Assembly: GCF_000444875.1 (NCBI RefSeq)
Contig: NC_021985.1
Span: 3,295,535 to 3,359,534 of the forward strand
DNA: 64,000 bases
Reading direction: 5' to 3'
Origin: Streptomyces collinus Tu 365
GTDB lineage: Bacteria; Actinomycetota; Actinomycetes; Streptomycetales; Streptomycetaceae
The translations under genes and the position numbers were made by a program. The notes under the pieces are model-generated. The model did not search any database, was not told the origin of the DNA, and worked only from the letters and a program-made list of their open reading frames with translations. Below, one piece after another: positions 25,274 through 37,504 of this stretch. The stretch's first letter is position 1, and each line of letters opens with the position of its first letter.

Positions 25274-26185
25274 TCACCGGCCCGAGGCTCCGCGGCCCCG
25301 GCGGTACAGGATGGTTCCCCCGGCGATCAGCGCGGCGCTGGCGGCCGACGCTCCGAGGATGGTCCCGGAGTCGGCGCCGGTGTGCGCGAGGCTCGGCGGC
25401 TGGTCCGGGTGGTGGCTTCCGTGGTGCGGCGGAGTCCAGTCGTCGCCGCCGTACGGGGGCGGCGTCGGCTTGTCGTGACCGCCGTACGGAGGGGGCGTCG
25501 TGTGGTCGCCGCCGCCGTACGGAGGCGGGGTCGGCTTGTCGTGACCGCCGTACGGAGGGGGCGTCGTGTGGTCGTCGCCGTACGAGGGCGGGGACGAGGG
25601 GCCGCCGTACGGGGGCGGGGTGGTGTGGTCGTCGCCGTACGAGGGCGGGGACGAGGGGCCGCCGTACGGAGGCGGGGTGGTGTGGTCGTCGCCGTACCCG
25701 GGGGGCGCCGTGTGACTGCCGCCGCCGTACGAGGGCGCCTTCGTGCGGTCGCCGCCGTGGTGCGGGGACGGCATCGTGTGCTCGGAGCCGTCGTGCGAGG
25801 ACGGCATCGTGTGGCCGCCGGGGAAGCCGCCCCGGTCGCCGGGGACGCCGGGGACGTCGGGGTGGCCGCCCGAGGTGCGCTCGGAGGTGTCCCAGCCGCC
25901 CTGCGGGCCGCCGTGCCGGACACCGCCGTCACCGCTCTGGACGGAGCCGTTCGCACAGGAGTTGCCGAACGCGGGATTCAGCGCGGCGGCCGCGTCCACG
26001 GAGTTGCCGCAGACGTTGACCGGGACGTTCACCGGGACCTGGACGGTGTTGCCGGACAGTACGCCGGCCGAGTGCTGGGCGGCACCCTGGGCACCCGTGT
26101 CGGCGAGCGCCTGACTTCCGTACAAGGACAGCATGCCCGTCGCGGCGGCGGCCACGACCATGCCCTTGCTGAGGGTCTGTCGCAA
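25274..26185 (-). CDS. Sortase-anchored long chaplin with one chaplin domain
   Basis: 303 residues from a TTG start at 26185 (AGGAAG upstream; the resulting RQTLSKGMVVAAAATGM matches long-chaplin signal peptides). After cleavage near 28 there is one chaplin domain (HSAGVLSGNTVQVPVNVPVN, Cys59 and Cys77). About 180 residues of Gly/His/Pro/Tyr-rich repeats follow, chiefly DDHTTPPPYGG and PSSPPSYG. The end is a sorting signal: LAHTG at 266, hydrophobic stretch, RRGRG tail. Long chaplins in S. coelicolor carry two chaplin domains, so a single domain on a long repeat stalk is unusual. Sortase would attach it to peptidoglycan, anchoring the fibril layer. Confidence 0.88.
   Translation of the reverse strand: MRQTLSKGMVVAAAATGMLSLYGSQALADTGAQGAAQHSAGVLSGNTVQVPVNVPVNVCGNSVDAAAALNPAFGNSCANGSVQSGDGGVRHGGPQGGWDTSERTSGGHPDVPGVPGDRGGFPGGHTMPSSHDGSEHTMPSPHHGGDRTKAPSYGGGSHTAPPGYGDDHTTPPPYGGPSSPPSYGDDHTTPPPYGGPSSPPSYGDDHTTPPPYGGHDKPTPPPYGGGDHTTPPPYGGHDKPTPPPYGGDDWTPPHHGSHHPDQPPSLAHTGADSGTILGASAASAALIAGGTILYRRGRGASGR
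25440..25720 (-). repeat. Coding tandem repeats of the chaplin stalk
   Basis: Units around GCCGTACGGAGGCGGGG recur about every 57-60 bases, translating as DDHTTPPPYGG with PSSPPSYG or HDKPTPPPYGG spacers. At least five units are nearly identical at DNA level, so copy number probably varies among strains. Confidence 0.85.
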
Positions 26186-26218
26186 GTTCGTTGTCTTCCT
26201 GCTCGAAGAAGTGGGAAA

Positions 26219-26264
26219 GCCGGCCTCGGACGAGGAGCCGATGGATCGACGGTCCGAGGCCGGC
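26219..26264 (-). terminator. Inverted repeat between the two chaplins
   Basis: GCCGGCCTCGGA pairs perfectly with TCCGAGGCCGGC over a 22-base loop, between the short chaplin's 3' end and the long chaplin's start. It should separate the two transcripts. Confidence 0.6.
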
Positions 26265-26303
26265 CAGAACACAGCCGAGGGGGCTGGCGCGTAGCGCTGT
26301 CGC

Positions 26304-26531
26304 TCAGTGGTTGACGCAGGCGCCGCCGAAGGCCGGGTTCAGCAGCCCGATGACGTCGACGGTGTCGCCGCAGGCGTTGACCGGGACGTGGACCGGGACC
26401 TCGATGACGTTGCCCGAGAGGACGCCGGGGGAGTTGGCGGCCCCACCGGTCGCACCGGAGTCGGCGAAGGCGGGGACGGCCCCGGCCAGCGCCAGGATCG
26501 TGCCGGCGACGACAGCAGCGCTCTTCTTCAT
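26304..26531 (-). CDS. Short chaplin with cysteine pair
   Basis: 75 residues: signal peptide (MKKSAAVVAGTILALAGAVPAFA without tail), then a single chaplin domain with Cys54 and Cys72 and the conserved DTVDVIGLLNPAFGG block. Length and layout are those of secreted short chaplins (ChpE-H type). ATG 26531 is chosen because AAGGGA lies seven bases before it; ATGs at 26546 and 26555 are in frame but weaker. Confidence 0.92.
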   Translation of the reverse strand: MKKSAAVVAGTILALAGAVPAFADSGATGGAANSPGVLSGNVIEVPVHVPVNACGDTVDVIGLLNPAFGGACVNH

Positions 26532-26749
26532 GAACTTTCCCTTCATAGCGGTCATGCCCTGTGACGGCCGAAACCGAGCGAGCACAACTTGAACGGCTCG
26601 CACCATGACCGGCAGGCTGTAAAACGAGGGATAGACAGCCGAAGAAACTACGGAACGCGCGTCCTCGATGAATTCACTCGAACGCCCCCGCAGATTTGAC
26701 ATGTTGGCGGAGCGTCAGCAAAACACTTCTTGGAGATGGGCAGCAAAAG
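26532..26749. promoter_or_regulatory. Upstream region of the short chaplin
   Basis: Roughly 220 bases with lower GC than the surroundings, including ATGAATTC and TTTACAGCC tracts, between the chaplin start and the rodlin terminator. It must hold the chaplin promoter, but I could not fix a -10/-35 pair. No gene visible. Confidence 0.4.
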
Positions 26750-26794
26750 ACCGCCCGGGTGGCGGTGGATGCACCGGCACGCCACCCGGGCGGT
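26750..26794 (-). terminator. Terminator of the minus-strand rodlin
   Basis: ACCGCCCGGGTGGCG and CGCCACCCGGGCGGT form a perfect 15-bp stem with a 15-base loop; on the minus strand CTTTT follows. Confidence 0.8.
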
Positions 26795-26823
26795 GTTCCG
26801 TCGGCCAGGCCGAGACGGGTGCC

Positions 26824-27225
26824 TCAGCCGTTGCCGGCCAGGACCGCGATGTCGTCCGCGACGTGCGACAGCGGCTCGTCGTCCTTGGCCTGGGTCGAGT
26901 TGTCGGCGCACTGCTGGGTCTGCGGGGCGGACAGGACCGGGATGTCCTGGACACCGACGTTGGCGAGGACGGCCACCAGGGACTGGGCGTCCGCCTTGAC
27001 CGGCAGGCCGACGCACAGCTTGTTGACCGAGCTCTGCACCAGGGTGGCCTGCGGGCTCATGTTGCCCCGGGTCACCGAGTTGCCGAACGAGTCCTGCGCC
27101 GCGTTGCCGCTCAGCGAGGTGGTGCCGGTGTCGTCGCCGATGGCAAGCGCCTGGGGGGCTGCCGCAGCGGACACACCGACGAAGGACGCGGCGACCGCCG
27201 CCGCGGCCATTGCCTTCTTCAGCAT
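26824..27225 (-). CDS. Rodlin (third, divergent copy)
   Basis: 133 residues. Signal peptide [17 protein letters not shown]...ALA, then the rodlin core: [55 protein letters not shown]. Rodlins organise chaplin fibrils into paired rodlets on aerial hyphae and spores. It is clearly more diverged from the two plus-strand copies than they are from each other (for example [13 protein letters not shown]). Divergent from them across a 260-base promoter region. Confidence 0.93.
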   Translation of the reverse strand: MLKKAMAAAAVAASFVGVSAAAAPQALAIGDDTGTTSLSGNAAQDSFGNSVTRGNMSPQATLVQSSVNKLCVGLPVKADAQSLVAVLANVGVQDIPVLSAPQTQQCADNSTQAKDDEPLSHVADDIAVLAGNG

Positions 27226-27336
27226 TTCGCTTTCCTTTCCTTGGCTCCTCGCCAAGACGCATGTTCCTGCCACGCATCAACCGGGCCCGGGCGGAATGGT
27301 TGCGGGGTGTCACCCGATCGGATCGTTCCGGGTGGC

Positions 27337-27355
27337 GGAATTCGGGGAATTCCCC
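27337..27355. promoter_or_regulatory. Palindrome in the divergent rodlin promoter region
   Basis: GGGGAATTCCCC (27344-27355) is a perfect 12-base palindrome, overlapping a second inverted repeat GGAATTC/GAATTCC that begins at 27337. It lies 112 bases from the minus-strand rodlin start and 132 from the plus-strand start, a natural place for an operator controlling both. Confidence 0.45.
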
Positions 27356-27486
27356 TCTCGACTCCGCAAGCCCTTCCCCAGGCACCGTGTGGGCCATCGG
27401 AGTGAACGAGAGCAACCCCGGACGGCGGTCGGCAGTTGATGCAGGTCGCTCCGGTGGACGGGGTTTCTCCAGAAGGGAATCAGCAA

Positions 27487-27885
27487 GTGATCAAGAAGGT
27501 TCTGGCCTCTGCCGCGGTCGCCGCTTCCGTCGTCGGTTTCACCGCGACCGCCGCGTCGCCGGCCCTGGCCATCGGTGACGACCACGGCACCACCTCGCTG
27601 AGCGGCAACGACGCGGTGCAGTCGTACGGCAACTCGGCCACCTACGGCAACATGAGCCCGCAGCTCGCTCTCATCCAGGGCTCGTTCAACAAGCCCTGCA
27701 TCGGCCTGCCGGCCAAGGTCGACGCCCAGTCGATCCTGGCCCTGGTCAACGTCGGCGTCCAGGACATCCCGATCCTGTCCGCCCCGCAGACCCAGCAGTG
27801 CACGGAGAACTCGACCCAGGCCAAGGGCGACGAGCCGCTCTCGCACATCCTGGACGACATCTCCGCGCTGTCCGGCAACGGCTGA
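27487..27885 (+). CDS. rdlA: Rodlin
   Basis: 132 residues from GTG 27487, preceded by AGAAGGGA. Signal peptide IKKVLASAAVAASVVGF...ALA, then [55 protein letters not shown] and a C-terminus DEPLSHILDDISALSGNG. Two cysteines are conserved among all three copies here. Cell-surface structural protein of the rodlet layer. The A/B naming relative to S. coelicolor is by order only. Confidence 0.93.
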   Translation: MIKKVLASAAVAASVVGFTATAASPALAIGDDHGTTSLSGNDAVQSYGNSATYGNMSPQLALIQGSFNKPCIGLPAKVDAQSILALVNVGVQDIPILSAPQTQQCTENSTQAKGDEPLSHILDDISALSGNG

Positions 27886-27918
27886 TCCGCAGACCCCCGG
27901 GCCTCCCCACGGGCCCGT

Positions 27919-27956
27919 GCCGACGGGCCGCCGCGTTCTCCCGGCGGCCCGTCGGC
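27919..27956 (+). terminator. Terminator behind the first plus-strand rodlin
   Basis: A perfect 15-bp stem GCCGACGGGCCGCCG/CGGCGGCCCGTCGGC with an eight-base loop, 34 bases after the stop codon. Confidence 0.7.
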
Positions 27957-28124
27957 CCGTTCGGGACCGCCTCGCGGCGCGGGGGACCGTGCCGCGCCGG
28001 GCGCCGGTCGGCTGATCGTACCGAGCTACTCCAAACGGGGCAAAGGCCGCAACCGCGGTCGGATCCCCGGCGTTGATGATCACGCAACTCCTCCCCGGAG
28101 TCCGCCTCTCGAAAGGGAACGAAC

Positions 28125-28520
28125 ATGAAGAAGCTGTGGGCAACCGCGGCTGTCGCCGCCTCCGTCGCCGGTCTGGCGGGCTTCGCCGCCCCTCAGGCCC
28201 TGGCCATCGGTGACGACCACGGCACCACCTCGCTGAGCGGCAACGAGGCCCAGCAGTCCTTCGGCAACTCGGCCACGGCCGGCAACCAGAGCCCGCAGCT
28301 CTCGCTGGTGCAGGGCTCGCTCAACAAGCCGTGTGTCGGCCTGCCGGCGAAGGTCGACGCCCAGTCGATCCTGGCCCTGGTCAACGTCGGCGTCCAGGAC
28401 ATCCCGGTCCTGTCCGCGCCGCAGACCCAGCAGTGCACGGAGAACTCGACGCAGGCGAAGGGCGACGAGCCGCTCTCGCACATCCTGGACGACATCTCCG
28501 CGCTGTCCGGCAACGGCTGA
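28125..28520 (+). CDS. rdlB: Rodlin
   Basis: 131 residues, ATG 28125 with AAAGGGAA upstream. Signal peptide MKKLWATAAVAASVAGLAG...ALA. The mature part is nearly identical to the preceding rodlin from KPC to the end, with differences concentrated around NEAQQSFGNSATAGNQ. It has its own promoter region and terminator, so the pair is separately transcribed despite adjacency. Confidence 0.93.
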   Translation: MKKLWATAAVAASVAGLAGFAAPQALAIGDDHGTTSLSGNEAQQSFGNSATAGNQSPQLSLVQGSLNKPCVGLPAKVDAQSILALVNVGVQDIPVLSAPQTQQCTENSTQAKGDEPLSHILDDISALSGNG

Positions 28521-28534
28521 GCGAGCGCTCCGCG

Positions 28535-28572
28535 AGCGGCGGGTCACCGGTTCCTTCCGGTGGCCCGCCGCT
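28535..28572 (+). terminator. Terminator behind the second plus-strand rodlin
   Basis: AGCGGCGGGTCACCGG pairs with CCGGTGGCCCGCCGCT (one G-U) over a TTCCTT loop, 15 bases after the stop. Confidence 0.7.
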
Positions 28573-28679
28573 CCGCGTGCTGCCCGCGGCACGGCCTTCT
28601 TGGCGTGGCCGACCCCTTCTCGGCGCGCATGCCGGCTGCGGGTAAGGAGGATGGGGTGTGTCGACCGGGTGTGCGGCGC

Positions 28680-30260
28680 TCATTCCCCGCTCTCTCCGGT
28701 GTCCGTCCGCCCGATCCGGCCGGTGCCGTCCGCCTGCCGGATCGCGTCGGCGAGCGCCCGCACGTCCTTGTCCTCGGTGGTTCCGGCGAGCGCGGCGGCC
28801 CGGCCGGCGAGCCGGGCCAGGCTCGGGGCGCCGGGGAGGGCGGGGCCGTGGTCGGTGCCGGCGGCGCGCAGGGCGTCGGCGAAGTAGGCGGCGACCGCCG
28901 TGACCTGGAAGCGGGGGCTCGCCGCCCAGACGTCGTCCCGCAGGGCACCGGTCTCCAGGGCTCCGGAGCGCTCGTGCGGGGCCCGGGTCGCGGGGTCGAG
29001 CCAGCGGACGGTGGCGGTGGCGAGGTGGCCGTCGGCGTCCGGCCTGGTGCGCACCGCGTACAGGGCGGTCACGGTGTGGCCGGGGCCGACCTCGCCGCCG
29101 TCCACCCGGTCGTCGCGGAAGTCGTGGTCGGCGACGGCCCGGTCGTCGTAGCCGACGAGGCGGAACTCGGCGACGGTCCCGGGGTCGAAGGCGACCTGTG
29201 CCTTGGCGTCGCGGGCGGTCAGGCCGATGTTCTGCGGGAGCTGGACGCAGAACACCCGGCGCGCCTCGGCGGTGTCGGAGACGTAGGCGGTGTGGCCGTC
29301 GCCCTTGTCGGCGAGGCGTTCCATGAGGGCGTCGCCGTAGTCGCTGCCGACGCCCACGCCGAAGAGGGTGATGCCGTGCTCGCGGCGGGCCGAGTCGATG
29401 CGGCGCAGGATGGCGTCGGGGCGGGTCTCCCCCGTGTTGGCGAGGGCGTCGGAGATCAGCACGACCCGGTTGGTCGCGCCCTCGCGCAGGCCCTCGACGG
29501 CCGTGTCGTAGCCGGTCTCGACGCCCGCGCCGAGGTTGGTGGAGGTCAGGGCGCGCAGTCCGTCGACGGCGTCGTGCACCTCGCCGCGGTGGCCGCCGAG
29601 CCGGGTCATCGGCAGGACGGTGCGGGCGCGGGTGCTGAAGGTGACGACGGCCACCGAGTCGTCGTCGCGCAGCCGGTCGGTCATGGTGTCCAGGGACCGC
29701 TTGGCGAGGTCGAGCCGGCCGGGTTCGTCCATCGAGCCGGACACGTCGATGACGAAGGTGAGCGCGGCGGGCGGCCGTCGCCCGTCCGGGTCGGCGCCGC
29801 GGGTGGCGAGGCCGACGCGGACCAGGGACCAGTCCGGCCGGGTGGTGCGGGCGCCGTCGACGGTGACGGAGAAGCCGTTGCCGTCGGGCCTGCGGTAGTC
29901 CTGGCGGAAGCTGTTGACGAACTCCTCGGGGCGGACGGTCGACGGATCGGGCACGCGGCCGTCGGCGAGGGTGCGGCGGGCGTAGGTGTAGGAGGCGGTG
30001 TCGACGTCGAGGGCGAAGGTGGACAGATGGCTGTCGCCGGGTGCGGGGGCGGCCGACCCGGAGTTCCGCCCGCCGGGGGCGGGTGCGGGGGCGGGCAGGC
30101 CGCGCTTGTCGGCGGCGGAGCCGTCCGCGGAGCCTTCCGCCGAGCAGGCCGTCAGCAGCAGGCCGGCCGCCGCCGTGAGCGCGAGCAGCGCGCGGCGGGT
30201 CCGTCGTGCGCGTGGTGCCCGTGCCGTGCACGGTGTCCGTGGTGTGCGGTTCGGCTCCAT
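28680..30260 (-). CDS. VWA-domain lipoprotein (YfbK-like)
   Basis: 526 residues. A lipoprotein signal ends in the lipobox LLTAC (Cys near 39). A vWF-A N-terminal segment (DTASYTYARRTLADGRVPDPSTVRPEEFVN) is followed by a VWA domain with MIDAS motif FVIDVSGSMDEPGRLDLAKRSL and later LISDALANTGE. A C-terminal DUF3520-like part follows (YFADALR...). This is the layout of YfbK-type surface proteins; VWA domains bind ligands through a metal ion, but the partner is unknown. Monocistronic, downstream of an ABC system on the same strand. Confidence 0.85.
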   Translation of the reverse strand: MEPNRTPRTPCTARAPRARRTRRALLALTAAAGLLLTACSAEGSADGSAADKRGLPAPAPAPGGRNSGSAAPAPGDSHLSTFALDVDTASYTYARRTLADGRVPDPSTVRPEEFVNSFRQDYRRPDGNGFSVTVDGARTTRPDWSLVRVGLATRGADPDGRRPPAALTFVIDVSGSMDEPGRLDLAKRSLDTMTDRLRDDDSVAVVTFSTRARTVLPMTRLGGHRGEVHDAVDGLRALTSTNLGAGVETGYDTAVEGLREGATNRVVLISDALANTGETRPDAILRRIDSARREHGITLFGVGVGSDYGDALMERLADKGDGHTAYVSDTAEARRVFCVQLPQNIGLTARDAKAQVAFDPGTVAEFRLVGYDDRAVADHDFRDDRVDGGEVGPGHTVTALYAVRTRPDADGHLATATVRWLDPATRAPHERSGALETGALRDDVWAASPRFQVTAVAAYFADALRAAGTDHGPALPGAPSLARLAGRAAALAGTTEDKDVRALADAIRQADGTGRIGRTDTGESGE

Positions 30261-30369
30261 CTCGCGTGCCCCCTCGGTCCGTTGACGTCGACGTGAGGTC
30301 TTCGTGTGCGACCTCTGCCGACTGTGACGGCGCGGGGGCCCGGAACGTGCGGCCCGTGGTGTTGCGGAT

Positions 30370-30408
30370 GGGTCTCGAACCGGCCACGGCGGGAGCCCGC
30401 CGAGACCC
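30370..30408 (-). terminator. Terminator of the hydrolase/ABC operon
   Basis: GGGTCTCG and CGAGACCC form outer arms with an inner GC-rich stem, ten bases past the ABC permease stop. Confidence 0.6.
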
Positions 30409-30417
30409 GCCGGTGAC

Positions 30418-31277
30418 CTAGGAGACGATGTCCTTGCGGGCGAAACCCCGGAAGGCCAGGGCGAACAGCACCAGAGCGTAGGTGACGGAGACGGCGGTGC
30501 CCTGGACCATGCCGGACCACTCGGGGTGCGGCTGGACGGCGTCCGCCCAGGCGAACTGCCAGTGCGCGGGCAGGAAGTCGCGCCAGTGGCCGAGGGCGGT
30601 GACGGCGTCGAGCACGTTGCCGACGATGGTCAGGCCGACGGCGCCGCCGACCGCGCCGAGCGGGGCGTCCGTCCGGGTCGACAGCCAGAACGCCAGTCCC
30701 GCGGTGACCAGTTGCGACACGAAGATGTACGCCACCACGACGGCCAGGCGCTGGGCCGCCGTGCCGGTGGACAGCGCTCCGCCGGTCGGGATCTGCAGCG
30801 GGCCCCAGCCGTAGGCGGCCGTGCCGACCACGAGGGCCACCAGGGGCAGCAGCACGATGGCGGCCAGGCTGGTGCCGAGCCCCACGACGAGCTTGGACCA
30901 CAGCAGGCGGGCCCGGGGCACGGGTGCGGCGAGCAGATAGCGCAGGGAGGACCAGCCGGCCTCCGAGGCGACGGTGTCCCCGCAGAACAGCGCGACCGGG
31001 ATGACCAGCAGGAAGCCGGCCGAGACGAACAGGTTCACCGCGGCGAAGTTGGCGCCCGACGCGGTGGCCGTGTCCATCAGCGTGACCCGGCCGTCGCGGC
31101 CCGACGGGTCGCCGCCGATCGCGAAGGCGACGAGCAGGACGAACGGCAGGACGGCGAGGATCGCGCCCATGACCAGCGTGCGGCGCCGCTTGAGCTGGCG
31201 GATCAGCTCGACGCGCAGCGGCAGGGTGCGCCCCGCGCGGTAGCCGGGGGCGACCTCGGCGGGCTCGGTGAGCGTGC

Positions 31278-31281
<4 letters not shown>
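30418..31281 (-). CDS. ABC-2 type transporter permease
   Basis: 287 residues with six hydrophobic segments and an N-terminal cytoplasmic start (LRVELIRQLKRRRTLVMGAILAVLPFVLL) typical of ABC-2/NatB permeases. The motif GDTVASEAGWSSLRYLLAAPVPRARLLWSK is the cytoplasmic coupling region seen in this family. Its ATG overlaps the stop of the ATPase fusion gene (ATGA), so the two are coupled and form one exporter. Confidence 0.88.
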
Positions 31282-33929
<2,648 letters not shown>

Positions 33930-34106
33930 GCCTCAACGGTACGGGCCGCCGCCGACAACCGACGCTGCCGCTGGGCTGAACCCCGGACCCTCCTCCGGGA
34001 GTACGCGCCCGCCACCGCGTACTTCGGGTGCGGTACGCGCACGCGACGCGGGCGGCCGGTCACGGGCGCACGCCGGACGCACCCCGGACGCACCCCGGAG
34101 GCACGA

Positions 34107-34138
34107 CGTCGTCCCCGCCTCGGTGGGCGGGGACGACG
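34107..34138 (-). terminator. Terminator of the APC permease gene
   Basis: CGTCGTCCCCGCC and GGCGGGGACGACG form a perfect 13-bp stem over a six-base loop, 42 bases past the permease stop. Confidence 0.7.
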
Positions 34139-34180
34139 GGTGGTGCGCGGTGGGGGGCCGTCAGGTCGGCCGGGTGACCG

Positions 34181-35593
34181 TCAGGACTGGACGTCGTCGG
34201 GGACGGACACCACCCAGCGGGTGGCCTGGCGGGGGCGGAGGTAGAAGGCCCAGTAGAGGGTGGCGACGGCGGTGATGCCGCCGGTCCACAGCAGGTACGA
34301 GACGTCCTGCTCGACGAGGATGTAGACGAGGACGGCGATCAGCAGGATCGGCATGGCCGGCCACAGCGGCATCCGCCAGGCCTTGCGGGTGCCGTGCGCG
34401 CCGCGCCGGGCGAGCAGGGCGGCGATCGCGACCAGCAGGTACAGGCCGGTGACCGCGACGCCGGTGACGCCGTAGAGGGTGTCCAGGTTGACGAAGCAGA
34501 GGAAGGCGCCGGGGACGCCGACGACGAGGGTGGCGACCCAGGGGGAGCCGAAGCGGCCGAGCTTGGACAGGGCGCTGTTGACCGGCGCGGGCCAGGCCTT
34601 GTCGCGGGCGGAGGCGAACAGGACGCGGGAGTTCTGGATGACCATGACGATGCCCGCGTTGATGATGGCGAGGGCGACGCAGAGGCTGACGAAGGTGCCG
34701 ACGGCCGAGTTGCTCCAGGCGATGACCATGCCGGAGATGTCGCCGCCGGTCAGGGCCTTCAGGTCGCCGGCGCCGAGGGTGATCGCCACGACCGGCACCA
34801 GGATGACGACGCTGGAGATGGCGAGCGTCGCGAGGACGGTGCGGGCCACGTTGCGGCGCGGGTTCTCCAGCTCCTCGGAGAGGTAGACGGCGGTGGAGAA
34901 GCCCTGGGTGGCGAAGAGGGCGATGGCGAGTCCGGAGAGGACCATCGCGCCCGTCACCGGGGTGACGTGGGCGTGCTCACCGGCGATCTGCAGGTTGCCG
35001 AGGCTGCCGAGCCCGCGCTGGGAGTGGGTGAAGCCGAGCATGGCGACGACACCGGCCGCGACGACCTCCAGCACCAGGAAGATGCCGGTGATCCAGGCGT
35101 TGGCGCGCAGGTCGAGCAGACCGGCGAGGGTGGCCGCGAGCATCACGCCGGCGCCCGTCCAGGCGGGGTCCAGGTGGATGACCGGGGCGAGGTAGTCCGC
35201 GGTGCCCATCGCGATGACCGGGGGGACGATCATCACGACGAGGAGCGACATCACGAAGGCGAGCCAGCCTGCGAGCCGGCCGGCGAGGGTGGAGACGATC
35301 GCGTACTCGCCGCCCGCGCTCGGCACGAGCGTGCCCAGCTCCGAGTAGCACAGGGCGACGGGGATGCAGAGCAGCGCGCCGATGACGAGACAGAGCGCCG
35401 TCGCCGTGCCGAGGCTGGAGAACAGGTCCGGCACGATCACGAAGAGCGTGGAGGCCGGCGTGACGCACGACAGGGTGAGCAGGGTGCCGCCGACGACGCC
35501 GATGGAACGCTTGAGCTTCTGAGGACTGTCGGAGGCTGCTGCGAGTGCTGCTTCGGCAGAGCCTGTGTCGACAGGACGGAGCGTGTCGGTCAT
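34181..35593 (-). CDS. APC superfamily amino acid permease
   Basis: 470 residues with about twelve transmembrane helices. KRSIGVVGGTLLTLSCVTPASTLFV in the first helix and PSAGGEYAIVSTLAGRLAGW after the second are the substrate-binding and loop motifs of amino acid/polyamine/organocation importers. NSRVLFASARDKAWP between later helices is also typical. The substrate is not predictable. Monocistronic, with its own hairpin terminator. Confidence 0.85.
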   Translation of the reverse strand: MTDTLRPVDTGSAEAALAAASDSPQKLKRSIGVVGGTLLTLSCVTPASTLFVIVPDLFSSLGTATALCLVIGALLCIPVALCYSELGTLVPSAGGEYAIVSTLAGRLAGWLAFVMSLLVVMIVPPVIAMGTADYLAPVIHLDPAWTGAGVMLAATLAGLLDLRANAWITGIFLVLEVVAAGVVAMLGFTHSQRGLGSLGNLQIAGEHAHVTPVTGAMVLSGLAIALFATQGFSTAVYLSEELENPRRNVARTVLATLAISSVVILVPVVAITLGAGDLKALTGGDISGMVIAWSNSAVGTFVSLCVALAIINAGIVMVIQNSRVLFASARDKAWPAPVNSALSKLGRFGSPWVATLVVGVPGAFLCFVNLDTLYGVTGVAVTGLYLLVAIAALLARRGAHGTRKAWRMPLWPAMPILLIAVLVYILVEQDVSYLLWTGGITAVATLYWAFYLRPRQATRWVVSVPDDVQS

Positions 35594-35918
35594 GCGGCGG
35601 AATCCGATCGGCTGGTGCGAGTGAGGGTGGGCTCGGGAGCGCTATCGCCTCCGGGCGGCTCGTCGTACGTTCGTCGTCTGGTCCGCTCCCGGCGTGCATA
35701 GGGAACCCCGACGAAAACCACCACGTCAATGGCTGTTTACCTTCGGAATCCGCACTCGGCGAGCGACCGACGACACATCACTTTCTTAGGTCGTGACGGC
35801 CTATAGGGGCATCCATCAAGCCCATACGAGGCATGACCTTGCTTTCGAAGGCATTTAGCCATCAAACCCTTAGCCATCCGTTTGATCCCGCGAAAACGGG
35901 AACCGCAGCCAAGGTGGC
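35594..35918. other. Gene-free, comparatively AT-rich gap
   Basis: Upstream region of the APC permease and downstream flank of mmsA. The stretch 35760-35920 is distinctly richer in A and T than the rest of the window and has a repeated TTAGCCATC (near 35856 and 35870). No coding frame is convincing. Confidence 0.45.
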
Positions 35919-35957
35919 AAAAAAATGTCAGGCCGTCCGGTATCCGGACGACCTGAC
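35919..35957 (-). terminator. Rho-independent terminator of the inositol operon
   Basis: On the minus strand a 15-bp stem (GTCAGGTCGTCCGG/CCGGACGGCCTGAC, one mismatch) with a three-base loop is followed by a seven-base T-run. It lies 30 bases past the mmsA stop. Confidence 0.9.
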
Positions 35958-35986
35958 GGGGGCCGGAGGCGACCTCCGGGTGACAC

Positions 35987-37489
<1,503 letters not shown>

Positions 37490-37504
37490 GCCCAGAAACT
37501 CCTT

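Noticed and set aside
25093..26019. Plus-strand frames opposite the long chaplin
   Set aside because: Arg/Gly-rich antisense of the PPPYGG repeats; no start site or domain.
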